A DNA stretch of 32,187 nucleotides from Chromatiales bacterium (GCA_024712425.1 JAKRWE010000013.1:17516-49702); one strand, 5' to 3'. Positions 18,444 to 31,103 are shown, counted from the first letter of the stretch. A program made the numbers and translations. The notes: generated from the letters alone by a model not told the origin.

Positions 18444-19542
18444 TCAAAGACCGCTTTTCAGGCTGGCCTCGATGAATTGATCCAGGCCGCCGTCGAGCAC
18501 GGCCTGGGTGTTGCCCGTCTCGACATTGGTGCGCAGGTCCTTGATCCGCGACTGGTCGAGCACGTAGGAACGGATCTGGCTGCTCCAGCCGATATCGGAC
18601 TTGGTGTCCTCCAGCGCCTGGGCGCTCTCGTTACGCTTCTGCACCTCCAGTTCGTACAGCTTGGCCTTGAGCTGCTTCCAGGCCTGATCGCGGTTCTTGT
18701 GCTGCGAACGGTCGTTCTGGCACTGCGCCACGATACCGGTCGGGATGTGGGTCAGGCGCACCGCCGAGTCGGTCTTGTTGACGTGCTGACCACCCGCACC
18801 CGAGGCCCGGTAGGTGTCGGTACGCACATCGGCGGGGTTGATGTCGATCTCGATCGAGTCGTCGATCTCCGGCGAGACGAACACCGCGGCAAAGGAGGTA
18901 TGGCGGCGGTTGCCGGAATCGAACGGCGATTTGCGCACCAGGCGGTGCACACCCGTCTCGGTGCGCAGCCAGCCAAAGGCATAAGGCCCTTCGAAACGGA
19001 TGGTGGCCGACTTGACGCCCGCCACCTCGCCCGGCGAGACCTCCATCAGCTCGGTCTTGAGGCCGTGCGCCTCGCCCCAGCGCAGGTACATGCGCAACAG
19101 CATCTCGGCCCAGTCCTGCGCCTCGGTGCCACCGGACCCCGCCTGGATATCCAGGAAGGCATTGTTGGCATCCATGTCGCCGGCAAACATGCGCCGAAAT
19201 TCGAGCTCGGCGACCCGTTTCTCATAGCCTTCGACGTCCGACGCGACCGCAGCCACGGTCTCGTCGTCGCCCTCCTCGACGGCCATCTCCAGCAGGTCGG
19301 CCGCATCATCGAAACCCGAGCTCAGCTCGTCGATATTGTTGACCACGCCCTCGAGCAGGGAGCGCTCCTTGCCCAGTGCCTGGGCGCGTTCCGGATCGTT
19401 CCAGACCTCCGGGTCCTCCAGCTCGCCCAGCACTTCCTCGAGGCGCTCTTTCTTTACCTCGTAGTCAAAGATACCCCCTCAGGGCCTGCAAGCGCCCTCG
19501 GAGGTCGGAAATGGCATTTTTGATCGGGTTGATACCCTGCAT
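18444..19542 (-). CDS. prfB: Peptide chain release factor 2, programmed +1 frameshift
   Basis: Zero frame [25 protein letters not shown] then UGA; +1 frame [25 protein letters not shown]...; [21 protein letters not shown]. Confidence 0.97.
19464..19470 (-). promoter_or_regulatory. prfB programmed +1 frameshift site
   Basis: Minus strand AGGGGGTATCTTTGAC: internal SD-like AGGGGG upstream of CTT TGA C. Confidence 0.95.
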
Positions 19543-19581
19543 GCGGCACCTCGAAAAACAAGCGGCGGATTCTACCCTAAT

Positions 19582-20082
19582 TCAGGGTCTGCCCGCATGC
19601 CGCCCGATCCAGTTCGAGAGCAGCATGGTCAGTATTACGCTGGCGGCAAAGAAATAGATCCCCTCACGGGTGTGCGCCTCGGCCACGGTGCCCAGCTTGA
19701 CCGAGACCACCACCAGGGCCACCACGAACACGTCCAGCATCGACCACTTGCTGTATTCGGCGAGCCATTTCATGTGGCGCCGATGGGTTGCGCTGGCGGC
19801 GGCCTCGAAATTCCAGACCAGGGCCAACAGCAGCAGCTTGATGATGGGGAAGACCACGCTGAACAGACCGATCAGCGCGAACAGGCCCCATTCACGTTCC
19901 GCATACAGCTGTACGAGTGCCGAGTACAGGCTCACGGTATTGCTGAAGAACCAGAATTTCTCCAGGGTCAGCAACGGCAGGCGCAGGCCGGCGATCAGCA
20001 GCCCCAGCGCCAGGATCAGCAGCAAATTGACCAGGACGCCCTGGACGGGGTGGCGTCGGGCGTAGCTGTTTCGGAAACCCAT
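19582..20082 (-). CDS. Paraquat-inducible protein A (PqiA)-family membrane protein, single domain
   Basis: 166 aa, four hydrophobic segments; LRLPLLTLEKFWFFSNTVSLYSALVQLY, SKWSMLDVFVVALVVVSVKLG. Confidence 0.85.
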   Translation of the reverse strand: MGFRNSYARRHPVQGVLVNLLLILALGLLIAGLRLPLLTLEKFWFFSNTVSLYSALVQLYAEREWGLFALIGLFSVVFPIIKLLLLALVWNFEAAASATHRRHMKWLAEYSKWSMLDVFVVALVVVSVKLGTVAEAHTREGIYFFAASVILTMLLSNWIGRHAGRP

Positions 20083-20137
20083 GGGTCGATCGCTCCATTG
20101 ACCAGCACAAGGCGTGCGAGTGTAACCCGAACAAGAC

Positions 20138-20228
20138 GTAGTCCGGATGCAGCGCAGCGCAATCCGGGGAAACAACCCGAGGTCAACCCCCTCCCCGGAT
20201 TCCGGCCTTCGGCCTCCATCCGGGCTAC
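20138..20228. repeat. REPIN copy B (two inverted GTAG-type REPs)
   Basis: GTAGTCCGGATGCAGCGCAGCGCAATCCGGG ... CCCCGGATTCCGGCCTTCGGCCTCCATCCGGGCTAC. Confidence 0.8.
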
Positions 20229-20293
20229 AGCGGTCGTCAATGGCCGATCGCTCGTGCAGCCGCGCAGCGTAACCCGGAAAAACAACCGCCAGC

Positions 20294-21610
20294 TTATCCG
20301 GGGCGCCATATCGGCCGGAGGTTGTCGCCGGCTGTTGCAACGGGCCCTTCGCACAGACCCAGGCCCGCGATCGAGGCGAGCTGGTCGTCGACGAAGATCA
20401 GCGGCAGATAGGGTCGCTGCCACGGTGGCACGCCCCATTCCTGGCAGAGCTTTTTCAGACCGCGGGCGCCCGCTCTCCCCTGCAGGCGGCAGCGCACCGG
20501 GTTCTCGCCCCAACGAACCTGCACCCGCCCCCCGGTCCAGGCATGGCGTGGAATGCCGAGCTCGGCCGCCTCCAGTCGCAACTCACCGCATCCGGGCGGA
20601 AGCGGCAAGGTGACGGGCTCCTGCCAGGGTATTTCAGCGGAAGGCACCGGCGGCAGCGGGTCCGGCGTGAGATACAGGTGGTTCCGGTAACGACGCAGAC
20701 TCACCCCATCCCAGCTGACGCATGGCGAACGATCCTCTGCGGCAGACAGCACCTGTCCGATAATGGTCTGCAGGCGGCGCTGGTCCGGCACCGGGTGACC
20801 GCTGTCACGGATCCAGGTTCGAAGCAGCATGGCGCGACGGACGCCGGACAGCGCGGCCACGCAGTCCAGGCGCAACTCGCTGCCGTCCCGGCAGGCCGCC
20901 AGATCCGTCTGCGCCACCTCCCGCAGCACCGTCAGGCTGTCGGCTAAGTGCCCCGCGCTGCGCGCCAGGGTGCGAGCGGCTCCCGGCCAGCGCGCGCGCA
21001 GTACCGGCATCACCGCGTGCCGCAGGTAGTTGCGATCGAAGCGACGATCCTCGTTGCTGGAATCCTCCACCCACGCCAGGCCCTGTTCCTGCGCCCATCG
21101 ATGCAAATCGGCGCGCGGATAGTCCAGTAACGGACGGGCCTGCCAGCCGTTGTGCCAGGGACGGCAGCGCGGCATCCCGGCCAGCCCCTCGATGCCGGCC
21201 CCGCGCAGGGCCTGCAGCAGCAAGGTCTCGGCCTGGTCGTCCCGGTGCTGGGCGGTCAGCAGCATCTCGCTCTGGCCCAGCCGTTCGGCCAGGGCCTGGT
21301 AGCGGGCCTCGCGCGCCACCGCCTCCAGGCTCTCGCCGGGCGGCACCTGCAGATCGAGGCGCACGGTCTCCAGCGGCAGGCCCAGGGCATCGCAGGTCTC
21401 GCGGCAGTATTCGCTCCAGGCGTCGGCATGCGGCAGCAGGCCATGATGGACATGCACCGCGCGTACAGGCTGCCCCAGTCGTGGCTGCAGCCGCGCCAGT
21501 GCCTCCAGCAGCACGCGCGAGTCCAGGCCGCCGCTATAGGCAATCAGCCAGCCGGTGGGTTGCGGAAGGCTTGCAAGGATTTTCAGCAGGCCGGCTTCAT
21601 CGAAGCCCAT
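20294..21610 (-). CDS. tilS: tRNA(Ile)-lysidine synthetase TilS
   Basis: IAYSGGLDSRVLLEALARL (PP-loop); EDSSNEDRRFDRNYLRHAVMPVL. Confidence 0.95.
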   Translation of the reverse strand: MGFDEAGLLKILASLPQPTGWLIAYSGGLDSRVLLEALARLQPRLGQPVRAVHVHHGLLPHADAWSEYCRETCDALGLPLETVRLDLQVPPGESLEAVAREARYQALAERLGQSEMLLTAQHRDDQAETLLLQALRGAGIEGLAGMPRCRPWHNGWQARPLLDYPRADLHRWAQEQGLAWVEDSSNEDRRFDRNYLRHAVMPVLRARWPGAARTLARSAGHLADSLTVLREVAQTDLAACRDGSELRLDCVAALSGVRRAMLLRTWIRDSGHPVPDQRRLQTIIGQVLSAAEDRSPCVSWDGVSLRRYRNHLYLTPDPLPPVPSAEIPWQEPVTLPLPPGCGELRLEAAELGIPRHAWTGGRVQVRWGENPVRCRLQGRAGARGLKKLCQEWGVPPWQRPYLPLIFVDDQLASIAGLGLCEGPVATAGDNLRPIWRPG

Positions 21611-21618
21611 GGGTAAAG

Positions 21619-22578
21619 TCAGGCCTCGTTGAACACGCCGTAGGACATCAGGCGTTCGTAACGGTGCTCGAGCAGGCGGTCGAGTGGTTCCGCCTTGAGG
21701 TTTTCCAGCGACTCGACCAGGGCATTGCGCAGGTTGCGCGCCATGCTGCCCATGTCACGGTGCGCACCGCCCAGCGGCTCGGGGATGATCTCGTCGATCA
21801 GGCCATGCCCCTTCAGGTCCTGGGAGGTGATCGCCATGGCATCCGCGGCCAGCGAGGCCTTTTCGGCGTCCTTCCACAGGATGGAGGCGCAGCCTTCGGG
21901 CGAGATCACCGAGTAGGTGCTGTACTGCAGCATCATCAGCTTGTCGGCCACGCCGATCGCCAGCGCCCCGCCGGAGCCGCCCTCGCCGATCACGGTGGCT
22001 ATGATGGGGGTGCGCAGACCGGACATCTCCCACAGGTTGCGCGCGATGGCCTCGGACTGGCCACGCTCCTCGGCGCCGATACCGGGATAGGCCCCCGGGG
22101 TGTCGATGAAGGTCACCACCGGGATACGGAAACGCTCAGCGGTCTTCATCAGGCGCAGCGCCTTGCGGTAGCCCTCGGGACGCGGCATGCCGAAGTTGCG
22201 ATGGATCTTTTCCTTGGTATCGCGCCCCTTCTGGTGGCCGATCACCATGACCGGATGCCCCTCGATCCGGCCCAGGCCGCTGACGATGGCGTGATCGTCG
22301 GCAAAGGCCCGGTCGCCATGCAGTTCCTCGAAGTCGTCGACGATGCGCTCGATGTAGTCCAGGGTGTAGGGGCGCAGTGGATGCCGCGCCAGCTGCGAGA
22401 TCTGCCATGGCGTGAGCTTGGCGAAGATCGACTCGGTCAGCGAGCGGCTCTTGCCCTCGAGTTTCTCGATCTCCTCCTGGATATTGATCTCGTTGTCACT
22501 GCCGACCAGTCGAAGTTCTTCGATCTTGGCCTGAAGTTCGGCAATCGGTTGTTCAAAGTCGAGAAAGTCGAGGTTCAT
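21619..22578 (-). CDS. accA: Acetyl-CoA carboxylase carboxyltransferase subunit alpha
   Basis: [22 protein letters not shown]...[26 protein letters not shown]. Confidence 0.97.
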   Translation of the reverse strand: MNLDFLDFEQPIAELQAKIEELRLVGSDNEINIQEEIEKLEGKSRSLTESIFAKLTPWQISQLARHPLRPYTLDYIERIVDDFEELHGDRAFADDHAIVSGLGRIEGHPVMVIGHQKGRDTKEKIHRNFGMPRPEGYRKALRLMKTAERFRIPVVTFIDTPGAYPGIGAEERGQSEAIARNLWEMSGLRTPIIATVIGEGGSGGALAIGVADKLMMLQYSTYSVISPEGCASILWKDAEKASLAADAMAITSQDLKGHGLIDEIIPEPLGGAHRDMGSMARNLRNALVESLENLKAEPLDRLLEHRYERLMSYGVFNEA

Positions 22579-22659
22579 GTGTTCTGCTTTTCGTCACTCG
22601 GGCGGAGATGGCTATGATACCTGACCGGGTGCGAAAAGCATCCCCGGGGCCGGACATGG

Positions 22660-26235
<3,576 letters not shown>

Positions 26236-26501
26236 CAGGGCGTAGTACCGACAGAATCAGAGGCGACTGGAAGGGGGACAGAATAACCCCTGCGGGGGGT
26301 GTCGCCAATCGGAAAACCTGTATTCCCTTATCTGCCCAGACACCGTGGCAAGCCGGGCAACACCTGGAGGCTCGATTGCCGCATCCTTGCGACCGACGGG
26401 CACATGCAGACACGCTACCCCGCTGCATTCGAGTAAATGTGACAAAGTAGAATTAAACAGGTCTACTATTCGCCTCGGCCGATAAGCGTACTTGACTTCA
26501 T

Positions 26502-26515
26502 ATATGCTACCATAT
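26502..26515. promoter_or_regulatory. Candidate operator palindrome upstream of the PIN-RHH operon
   Basis: ATATG-CTAC-CATAT, 5 nt before the toxin start codon in AT-rich DNA. Confidence 0.45.
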
Positions 26516-26520
26516 CCCAC

Positions 26521-26946
26521 ATGGTACCCCGAATTGTTGTCGATACGAGCGTGTTCACTGCTGCCTTGATTGGGACAGCCGGGCCAAACCGCGAAATACT
26601 GCGACGCTGCCTCAAAGGGCAATACCAATCACTGCTGGGAAATGCCCTTTTCTCCGAGTACGAGGCTGTTTCAGCCAGACCGCATATTTTGGATAAATGC
26701 CCCGTTTCCGCTGATGACATCCAAATCTTGCTGGAGGCCTTTTGCTCTGTTTCTGAATGGATATCGATCTACTACTTGTGGCGACCAAACCTGGCTGACG
26801 AGGCAGACAACCACCTTCTCGAGCTCGCCGCAGCTGGCAACGCGCAGTGGATCGTGACAAACAATGTTCGGGACTTCAGGCAGGCCGAACTGAATTTTCC
26901 CGGGATTCAGATTCTGACCCCGGAACAGATTCTGGAGGTACGTTGA
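26521..26946 (+). CDS. PIN-domain RNase toxin (VapC-like / PIN family)
   Basis: 141 aa MVPRIVVDTSVFTAALIG...DEADNHLLELAAAGNAQWIVTNNVRDF; acidic PIN residues. Confidence 0.87.
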   Translation: MVPRIVVDTSVFTAALIGTAGPNREILRRCLKGQYQSLLGNALFSEYEAVSARPHILDKCPVSADDIQILLEAFCSVSEWISIYYLWRPNLADEADNHLLELAAAGNAQWIVTNNVRDFRQAELNFPGIQILTPEQILEVR

Positions 26947-26947
26947 T

Positions 26948-27163
26948 ATGGCGACGCTGACCGTGCGATTACCCGATGACAAGCATATGCGCTTGAAGGC
27001 ATTGGCAAAACGCAGACACATTAGCATCAACAAGCTCATGGAAGAGCTCTCGACGCAAGCCATCGCAGAGTTCGATGCTGAAACCCGATTTCGTGCGATG
27101 GCAGCGAAGGGTAATGTAGAAAAAGGTCTTACCATTCTGGAGAAGCTCGACATGTCGAGCTGA
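26948..27163 (+). CDS. Ribbon-helix-helix (CopG/Arc-like) antitoxin
   Basis: 71 aa MATLTVRLPDDKHMRLKALAKRRHISINKLMEELSTQAIAEFDAE; directly follows the PIN gene. Confidence 0.85.
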   Translation: MATLTVRLPDDKHMRLKALAKRRHISINKLMEELSTQAIAEFDAETRFRAMAAKGNVEKGLTILEKLDMSS

Positions 27164-27189
27164 GGCCCGACCTGCAGATGTCCCCGAAA

Positions 27190-27215
27190 CCCGGGCCGCG
27201 CGCCCGGGATCTTTT
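27190..27215. terminator. Intrinsic terminator, between convergent TA and radical SAM genes
   Basis: CCCGGGC-CGCGC-GCCCGGG followed by ATCTTTTC on plus strand. Confidence 0.65.
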
Positions 27216-28942
27216 CAGCCGGCCGCCCCGATCAGGCGCCGGGTCATGTGCAGGCGCACGCCCGCATCCTCGGTGAGCATGTGGTACAGGTGGTGCGGCC
27301 CGGTGGCCTTTTCCAGCAGCGACGGCAGGTCGGACCGCAGCTCGGCATACAGATCCGGCAAACGGCGGTCGAAACGGTACAGGGCCTGGCTGAGAGGGTC
27401 CTTGCGCTGGCGCGCCAGTATCCTGTCCACCCCGTCGGCATACACATCCCCCAGGCACATGTGGACCGCGTTGAACAGGGTCACCCAGCCGTTGAACCAG
27501 AACATCAGGTCGATATCGAAGGCCTCACCGGGCGGCGGCCCCTGGGTGAGCACCTGCTGCAGCAGCTCCCGCTCCTTGACCGTCTCGCCCTCCTCCATCA
27601 ACTCGGCGCGCCCGTAACCATCGATGGTGGAGCTGGTCATCAGGACAGGCGCGTCGGGATAGCGGGCGAGTACGAAACTGGCGTCCTTGAGGATCTTCCC
27701 CCGCTCGCCGGTGGCCGGGTTGGTCTTGAGCCGCGCGGAAGGTCCTGTCGAGAGTATCCGCACCTGGTAACCGCGATCCCCCAGCTCGTTGACCAGGTGC
27801 GCGAACACCCCCTTTTGCAACACATCCATCGAGAAGTTCAGACCGGTCTGCTTGTGCAGCAGCGCCAGCTGGATCTGTTTCGCATGGCGCGGGGCCGTCT
27901 CGACGATGTTGGCGATCTTGGCCACCGGAATGCGTTCTTTCAGCCGCCCCTGTTTGTCGACGATCACCTCCTGATGGAACTCGTCGAAACTGATCTGCAG
28001 CAACACCCGCGCCCTGGGCCAGTGCGAGGGGCGGCCATCGATGGCCGCCGCCATGCGGCCGATGACCTCTTCCGTGGTCTGCGGATCGTCGGCGAAGTCG
28101 CCGTTGAGCAGGATCGCAAAGGTGGTCACGTGGCGCATGGCGCGAATGCCGTCGTAGAAGGCGTCCATGTGCCGTGTCAGGTCGCCGCCGGTGAACAGCA
28201 CGTTGTCGGTCAGGCCGTCGACGATGCGGTAGATCTTGTCGGGATCGGGGTCGGTGGGCTTGAGGGGGCGCCAGATGAACATGCAATGGCGGCAGGCCTG
28301 CGGGCAGCCCATGGCCGGGATGATGCCCAGCTTGGCGAAGCCCTTGTTTTTGCCCACCCCCGGATCGGGCAAGGCATCCACCAGCGCCAGGCGTTCCCGG
28401 TCGGCCTCGCCCAGCATGTCGCCATAACGGTCCTTCTCCTGCTTGGCCAGTCCGGCGTAGGCCACCTTGTAGCTCTGCTCGAACAGGCCGAAGGATCGCC
28501 ACACATCCAGCACATGCCGCACTGCCTTCGACAGTTCACCTTCGGCGGCGTCCACCAGGCGCAGTGCCTGCGCCTGCTGCACCGGCCCACCAGGCGGGTG
28601 CGCCTGCCAGTGCCGGAGATAGCCCTCGACAAAGGTATCGGCAGTATCCGTCTCGATCAACAGTCGCATCAGGAACAGGCGCTGCGGGTTCCTGAATGTC
28701 GCCAGCATGCCTTCGCGATAGGCCGCCGGGACGTTGTGCCGCAGCCAGTGCCAGGCGTACAGGTAGGTGAGCAGGAAGGCGAGATCGCCCGCATCGGGCC
28801 GCCCGCCCAGCAGCGCGGCCATGCCACCGCCGGTCAGGCGGCTGACCTCGGCCTTGAAGCGCTGGCGCATGGCCGGCAGGTAGATGCCCAGCAGACGTTG
28901 CTGCTCGACAGCATCAGCGACGGATTCGGGTTGGGCAGACAT
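27215..28942 (-). CDS. Radical SAM protein of unassigned function
   Basis: 575 aa from MSAQPESVADAVEQQ; IIPAMGCPQACRHCMFIWRPLKP (CX3CX2C), VLFTGGDLTRHMDAFYDGIRAM. Confidence 0.85.
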   Translation of the reverse strand: MSAQPESVADAVEQQRLLGIYLPAMRQRFKAEVSRLTGGGMAALLGGRPDAGDLAFLLTYLYAWHWLRHNVPAAYREGMLATFRNPQRLFLMRLLIETDTADTFVEGYLRHWQAHPPGGPVQQAQALRLVDAAEGELSKAVRHVLDVWRSFGLFEQSYKVAYAGLAKQEKDRYGDMLGEADRERLALVDALPDPGVGKNKGFAKLGIIPAMGCPQACRHCMFIWRPLKPTDPDPDKIYRIVDGLTDNVLFTGGDLTRHMDAFYDGIRAMRHVTTFAILLNGDFADDPQTTEEVIGRMAAAIDGRPSHWPRARVLLQISFDEFHQEVIVDKQGRLKERIPVAKIANIVETAPRHAKQIQLALLHKQTGLNFSMDVLQKGVFAHLVNELGDRGYQVRILSTGPSARLKTNPATGERGKILKDASFVLARYPDAPVLMTSSTIDGYGRAELMEEGETVKERELLQQVLTQGPPPGEAFDIDLMFWFNGWVTLFNAVHMCLGDVYADGVDRILARQRKDPLSQALYRFDRRLPDLYAELRSDLPSLLEKATGPHHLYHMLTEDAGVRLHMTRRLIGAAG

Positions 28943-28958
28943 GATGGGGCGCGGGCCT

Positions 28959-30323
28959 CTACTCGTAGAACATGTCCTGGAACAGGCCCTCGGCCCAGGC
29001 CAGGCTGGCCTGGCCGCCGGTGACATCCCAGTTGTCGACCGAGTGGATACGGTCGAAGGCGAAGTCCTTGCTGGCCTCGTCGTAGCGATAGTAGGTGATG
29101 TGGCTCATCGCGCGCAGCGGATCGATGTCCATGGTTGAGAAACACATGGTCTGCGGGCTGCGCCAGACCACCTCCCGGCCCAGGGCATGCCCGGCGATCA
29201 CCTCGGCCACGTACTGGGCCTCGGAGTTCGCGGTATGCCCTCCTTTCGAGAACGGCTGGGAGCGGGAATCACCGGTGATATAGACGTGCTCGTCCCCGAC
29301 CAGGTTATAGCGGAAGGGATCCGTATCCGCCGTCTTCTGCGGACTGCTCGGGTTCACGATACCGGCCTCCTCCAGCAGCCGGGAGGCCCGGATCGGCGGA
29401 TAGATGATGGCATCGTCGAAACTGTATTCGTCGAATTCCGTCTCGACGCTCCGGCCCGCCACGTCGACATTGGAGATCATCGAGCTCGGCAGGTAGTCGA
29501 TGATGTCGGCGTACAGGTCATGGAAGGCCCTGGAGAAGGCGTCCTTCATGATCGTGATGTCGCTGTTCATGTCCAGCAGCAGGATCTTGGCCCGCACATT
29601 GTGCTTCTTGAACATCGCCGCCATGACGCAGGCCCGCTCGTACGGTGCCGCGCTGCAGCGGTAATCGCCGTTCGGCACGTTCAGCAGAAAGGTGCCGCGC
29701 TTGAACTCGTGGATCTTGCGCTTGATGGTGAGCAGTTCCGAGCTGCTGTAGAAGCCGCCGGGATAACGGTGGTACAGCGTCTGCTGCTCGACCGGGTCCT
29801 CGACGCCGATGCGCGCGTAGTCGTACTCGATACCGGGCGCCAGCACCAGGTAGTCGTAGTCCAGTATCCCGGCGTCGCTGTAGACCTTGCGCGCCTCGCG
29901 GTCGAAGCCCAGCACCGTGGCCTGCAGAAAACGGTAGTCGTGATGCCGTGCCGCCTCGAAGAAGCTGTGGCTGAGAAATTCCAGGTCGACCTGATCAGCC
30001 AGCCAGGCATTGCTCAGGGGGAAGGACAGAAAGGCCGGCTGGCGATCGATGAGCACAACATCGAAGGCCGGATTCTGCAGTTTGAGGTATTTGGCCATGC
30101 TCAGGCCGGACCAGCCGCCACCGACGATCACGACGCGCGGGCCCTTGGGCGCCGGGAGATCCGCCTTACGCAGAAGCCTGGCCAGGGACGGCGGGGTCTG
30201 TGCTGTTGATTCGTCGGGGGCCGGTTCGTGTTGCGCCACGGCGAGGGCCGGCACACCGGCCACGAGCGTTGAGCCTGCGGCCTGCAGAAAACGGCGACGG
30301 CTGAGCTTGGATTTGTCTGTCAC
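28959..30323 (-). CDS. TAT-exported FAD-dependent oxidoreductase, flavocytochrome c sulfide dehydrogenase (FccB/SoxF)-like
   Basis: SRRRFLQAAGSTLVAGVPALAVAQ; VVIVGGGWSGLSMAKYLKL; YRCSAAPYERA; C-terminal NWDVTGGQASLAWAEGLFQDMF. Confidence 0.85.
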   Translation of the reverse strand: MTDKSKLSRRRFLQAAGSTLVAGVPALAVAQHEPAPDESTAQTPPSLARLLRKADLPAPKGPRVVIVGGGWSGLSMAKYLKLQNPAFDVVLIDRQPAFLSFPLSNAWLADQVDLEFLSHSFFEAARHHDYRFLQATVLGFDREARKVYSDAGILDYDYLVLAPGIEYDYARIGVEDPVEQQTLYHRYPGGFYSSSELLTIKRKIHEFKRGTFLLNVPNGDYRCSAAPYERACVMAAMFKKHNVRAKILLLDMNSDITIMKDAFSRAFHDLYADIIDYLPSSMISNVDVAGRSVETEFDEYSFDDAIIYPPIRASRLLEEAGIVNPSSPQKTADTDPFRYNLVGDEHVYITGDSRSQPFSKGGHTANSEAQYVAEVIAGHALGREVVWRSPQTMCFSTMDIDPLRAMSHITYYRYDEASKDFAFDRIHSVDNWDVTGGQASLAWAEGLFQDMFYE

Positions 30324-30332
30324 GCGGTCATC

Positions 30333-31034
30333 TCACTTGAAATCGGGGTTGCGCCAGCCCGGGTTGGGGGCCAGGTCCTTCTTGGGCACCGGTATGCGGG
30401 AGACATAGTTGAGCGCGAACTTGAGCTCCTCCTCGCTCAGGCGGTTGACCACCGCCAGCATGCCCAGGTTGACCTTGCGCAAGCCGCGCTTTGCGGCAAT
30501 GGCCTGGCGGTAGGTGTAGCTGTAATGCTGGCCCTGGAGCCGTGGATAGGACTTTTCGTTGTTGCCCTCGCCGGAGGCCCCGTGGCAACCCGAACAGTTG
30601 TCCAGGTAGAGGGTCTTGCCCTTTGCATACTCCGGTGTCGCCTCCGGCCAGGGGCCACGATTGTGTGCGGGATCCATCGGCAGATCGGTGATGTAGGACA
30701 CCACGTCGACCAGGTTCTGGTAGCCACCCACGGTGCGCTCCTGCACGAACGGCCGCATGCTGGGGTTGCGTCGTTTGCCGGTGCGGATGTCCAGCAACTG
30801 CTTCAGCAGCACGTTGACATGTTGCCCGGCCAGCTGTGGATAAGTGCCGTCATGATTCCCCCAAGCCTCGGGCAGGTGGCAGCGGGCGCAGGTCGCATAC
30901 ACCTGCCGGCCGTTGTCGCGGTCCGGCTGGAACTCCAGCACCATCCTGACAGGGTCTGCTGCGTACAGCCGTGGACACAGCACAAGGGCAAAGAGGCCGG
31001 CAAGGAATCTGAACCTGCGTGGATGGCGAAACAT
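30333..31034 (-). CDS. Exported di-haem c-type cytochrome (cytochrome c4 / FccA-like)
   Basis: Signal peptide MFRHPRRFRFLAGLFALVLCPRLYAA; two CXXCH motifs (CARCH, CSGCH). Confidence 0.9.
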   Translation of the reverse strand: MFRHPRRFRFLAGLFALVLCPRLYAADPVRMVLEFQPDRDNGRQVYATCARCHLPEAWGNHDGTYPQLAGQHVNVLLKQLLDIRTGKRRNPSMRPFVQERTVGGYQNLVDVVSYITDLPMDPAHNRGPWPEATPEYAKGKTLYLDNCSGCHGASGEGNNEKSYPRLQGQHYSYTYRQAIAAKRGLRKVNLGMLAVVNRLSEEELKFALNYVSRIPVPKKDLAPNPGWRNPDFK

Positions 31035-31103
31035 CTGCCTCGACCTCCCAGGGAAATCCATCGTAAACCCGATTGTAATCCGATATCTGCGCCGGATGCA
31101 GGA

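Noticed and set aside
26270-26310. GGGGGACAGAATAACCCCTGCGGGGGG hairpin-like sequence upstream of dnaE
   Set aside because: Short, no clear U-tract or second copy in the window; not enough to call a terminator or repeat.
27248-29023. 591-aa plus-strand ORF
   Set aside because: Antisense shadow of the radical SAM gene, which has clear motifs.
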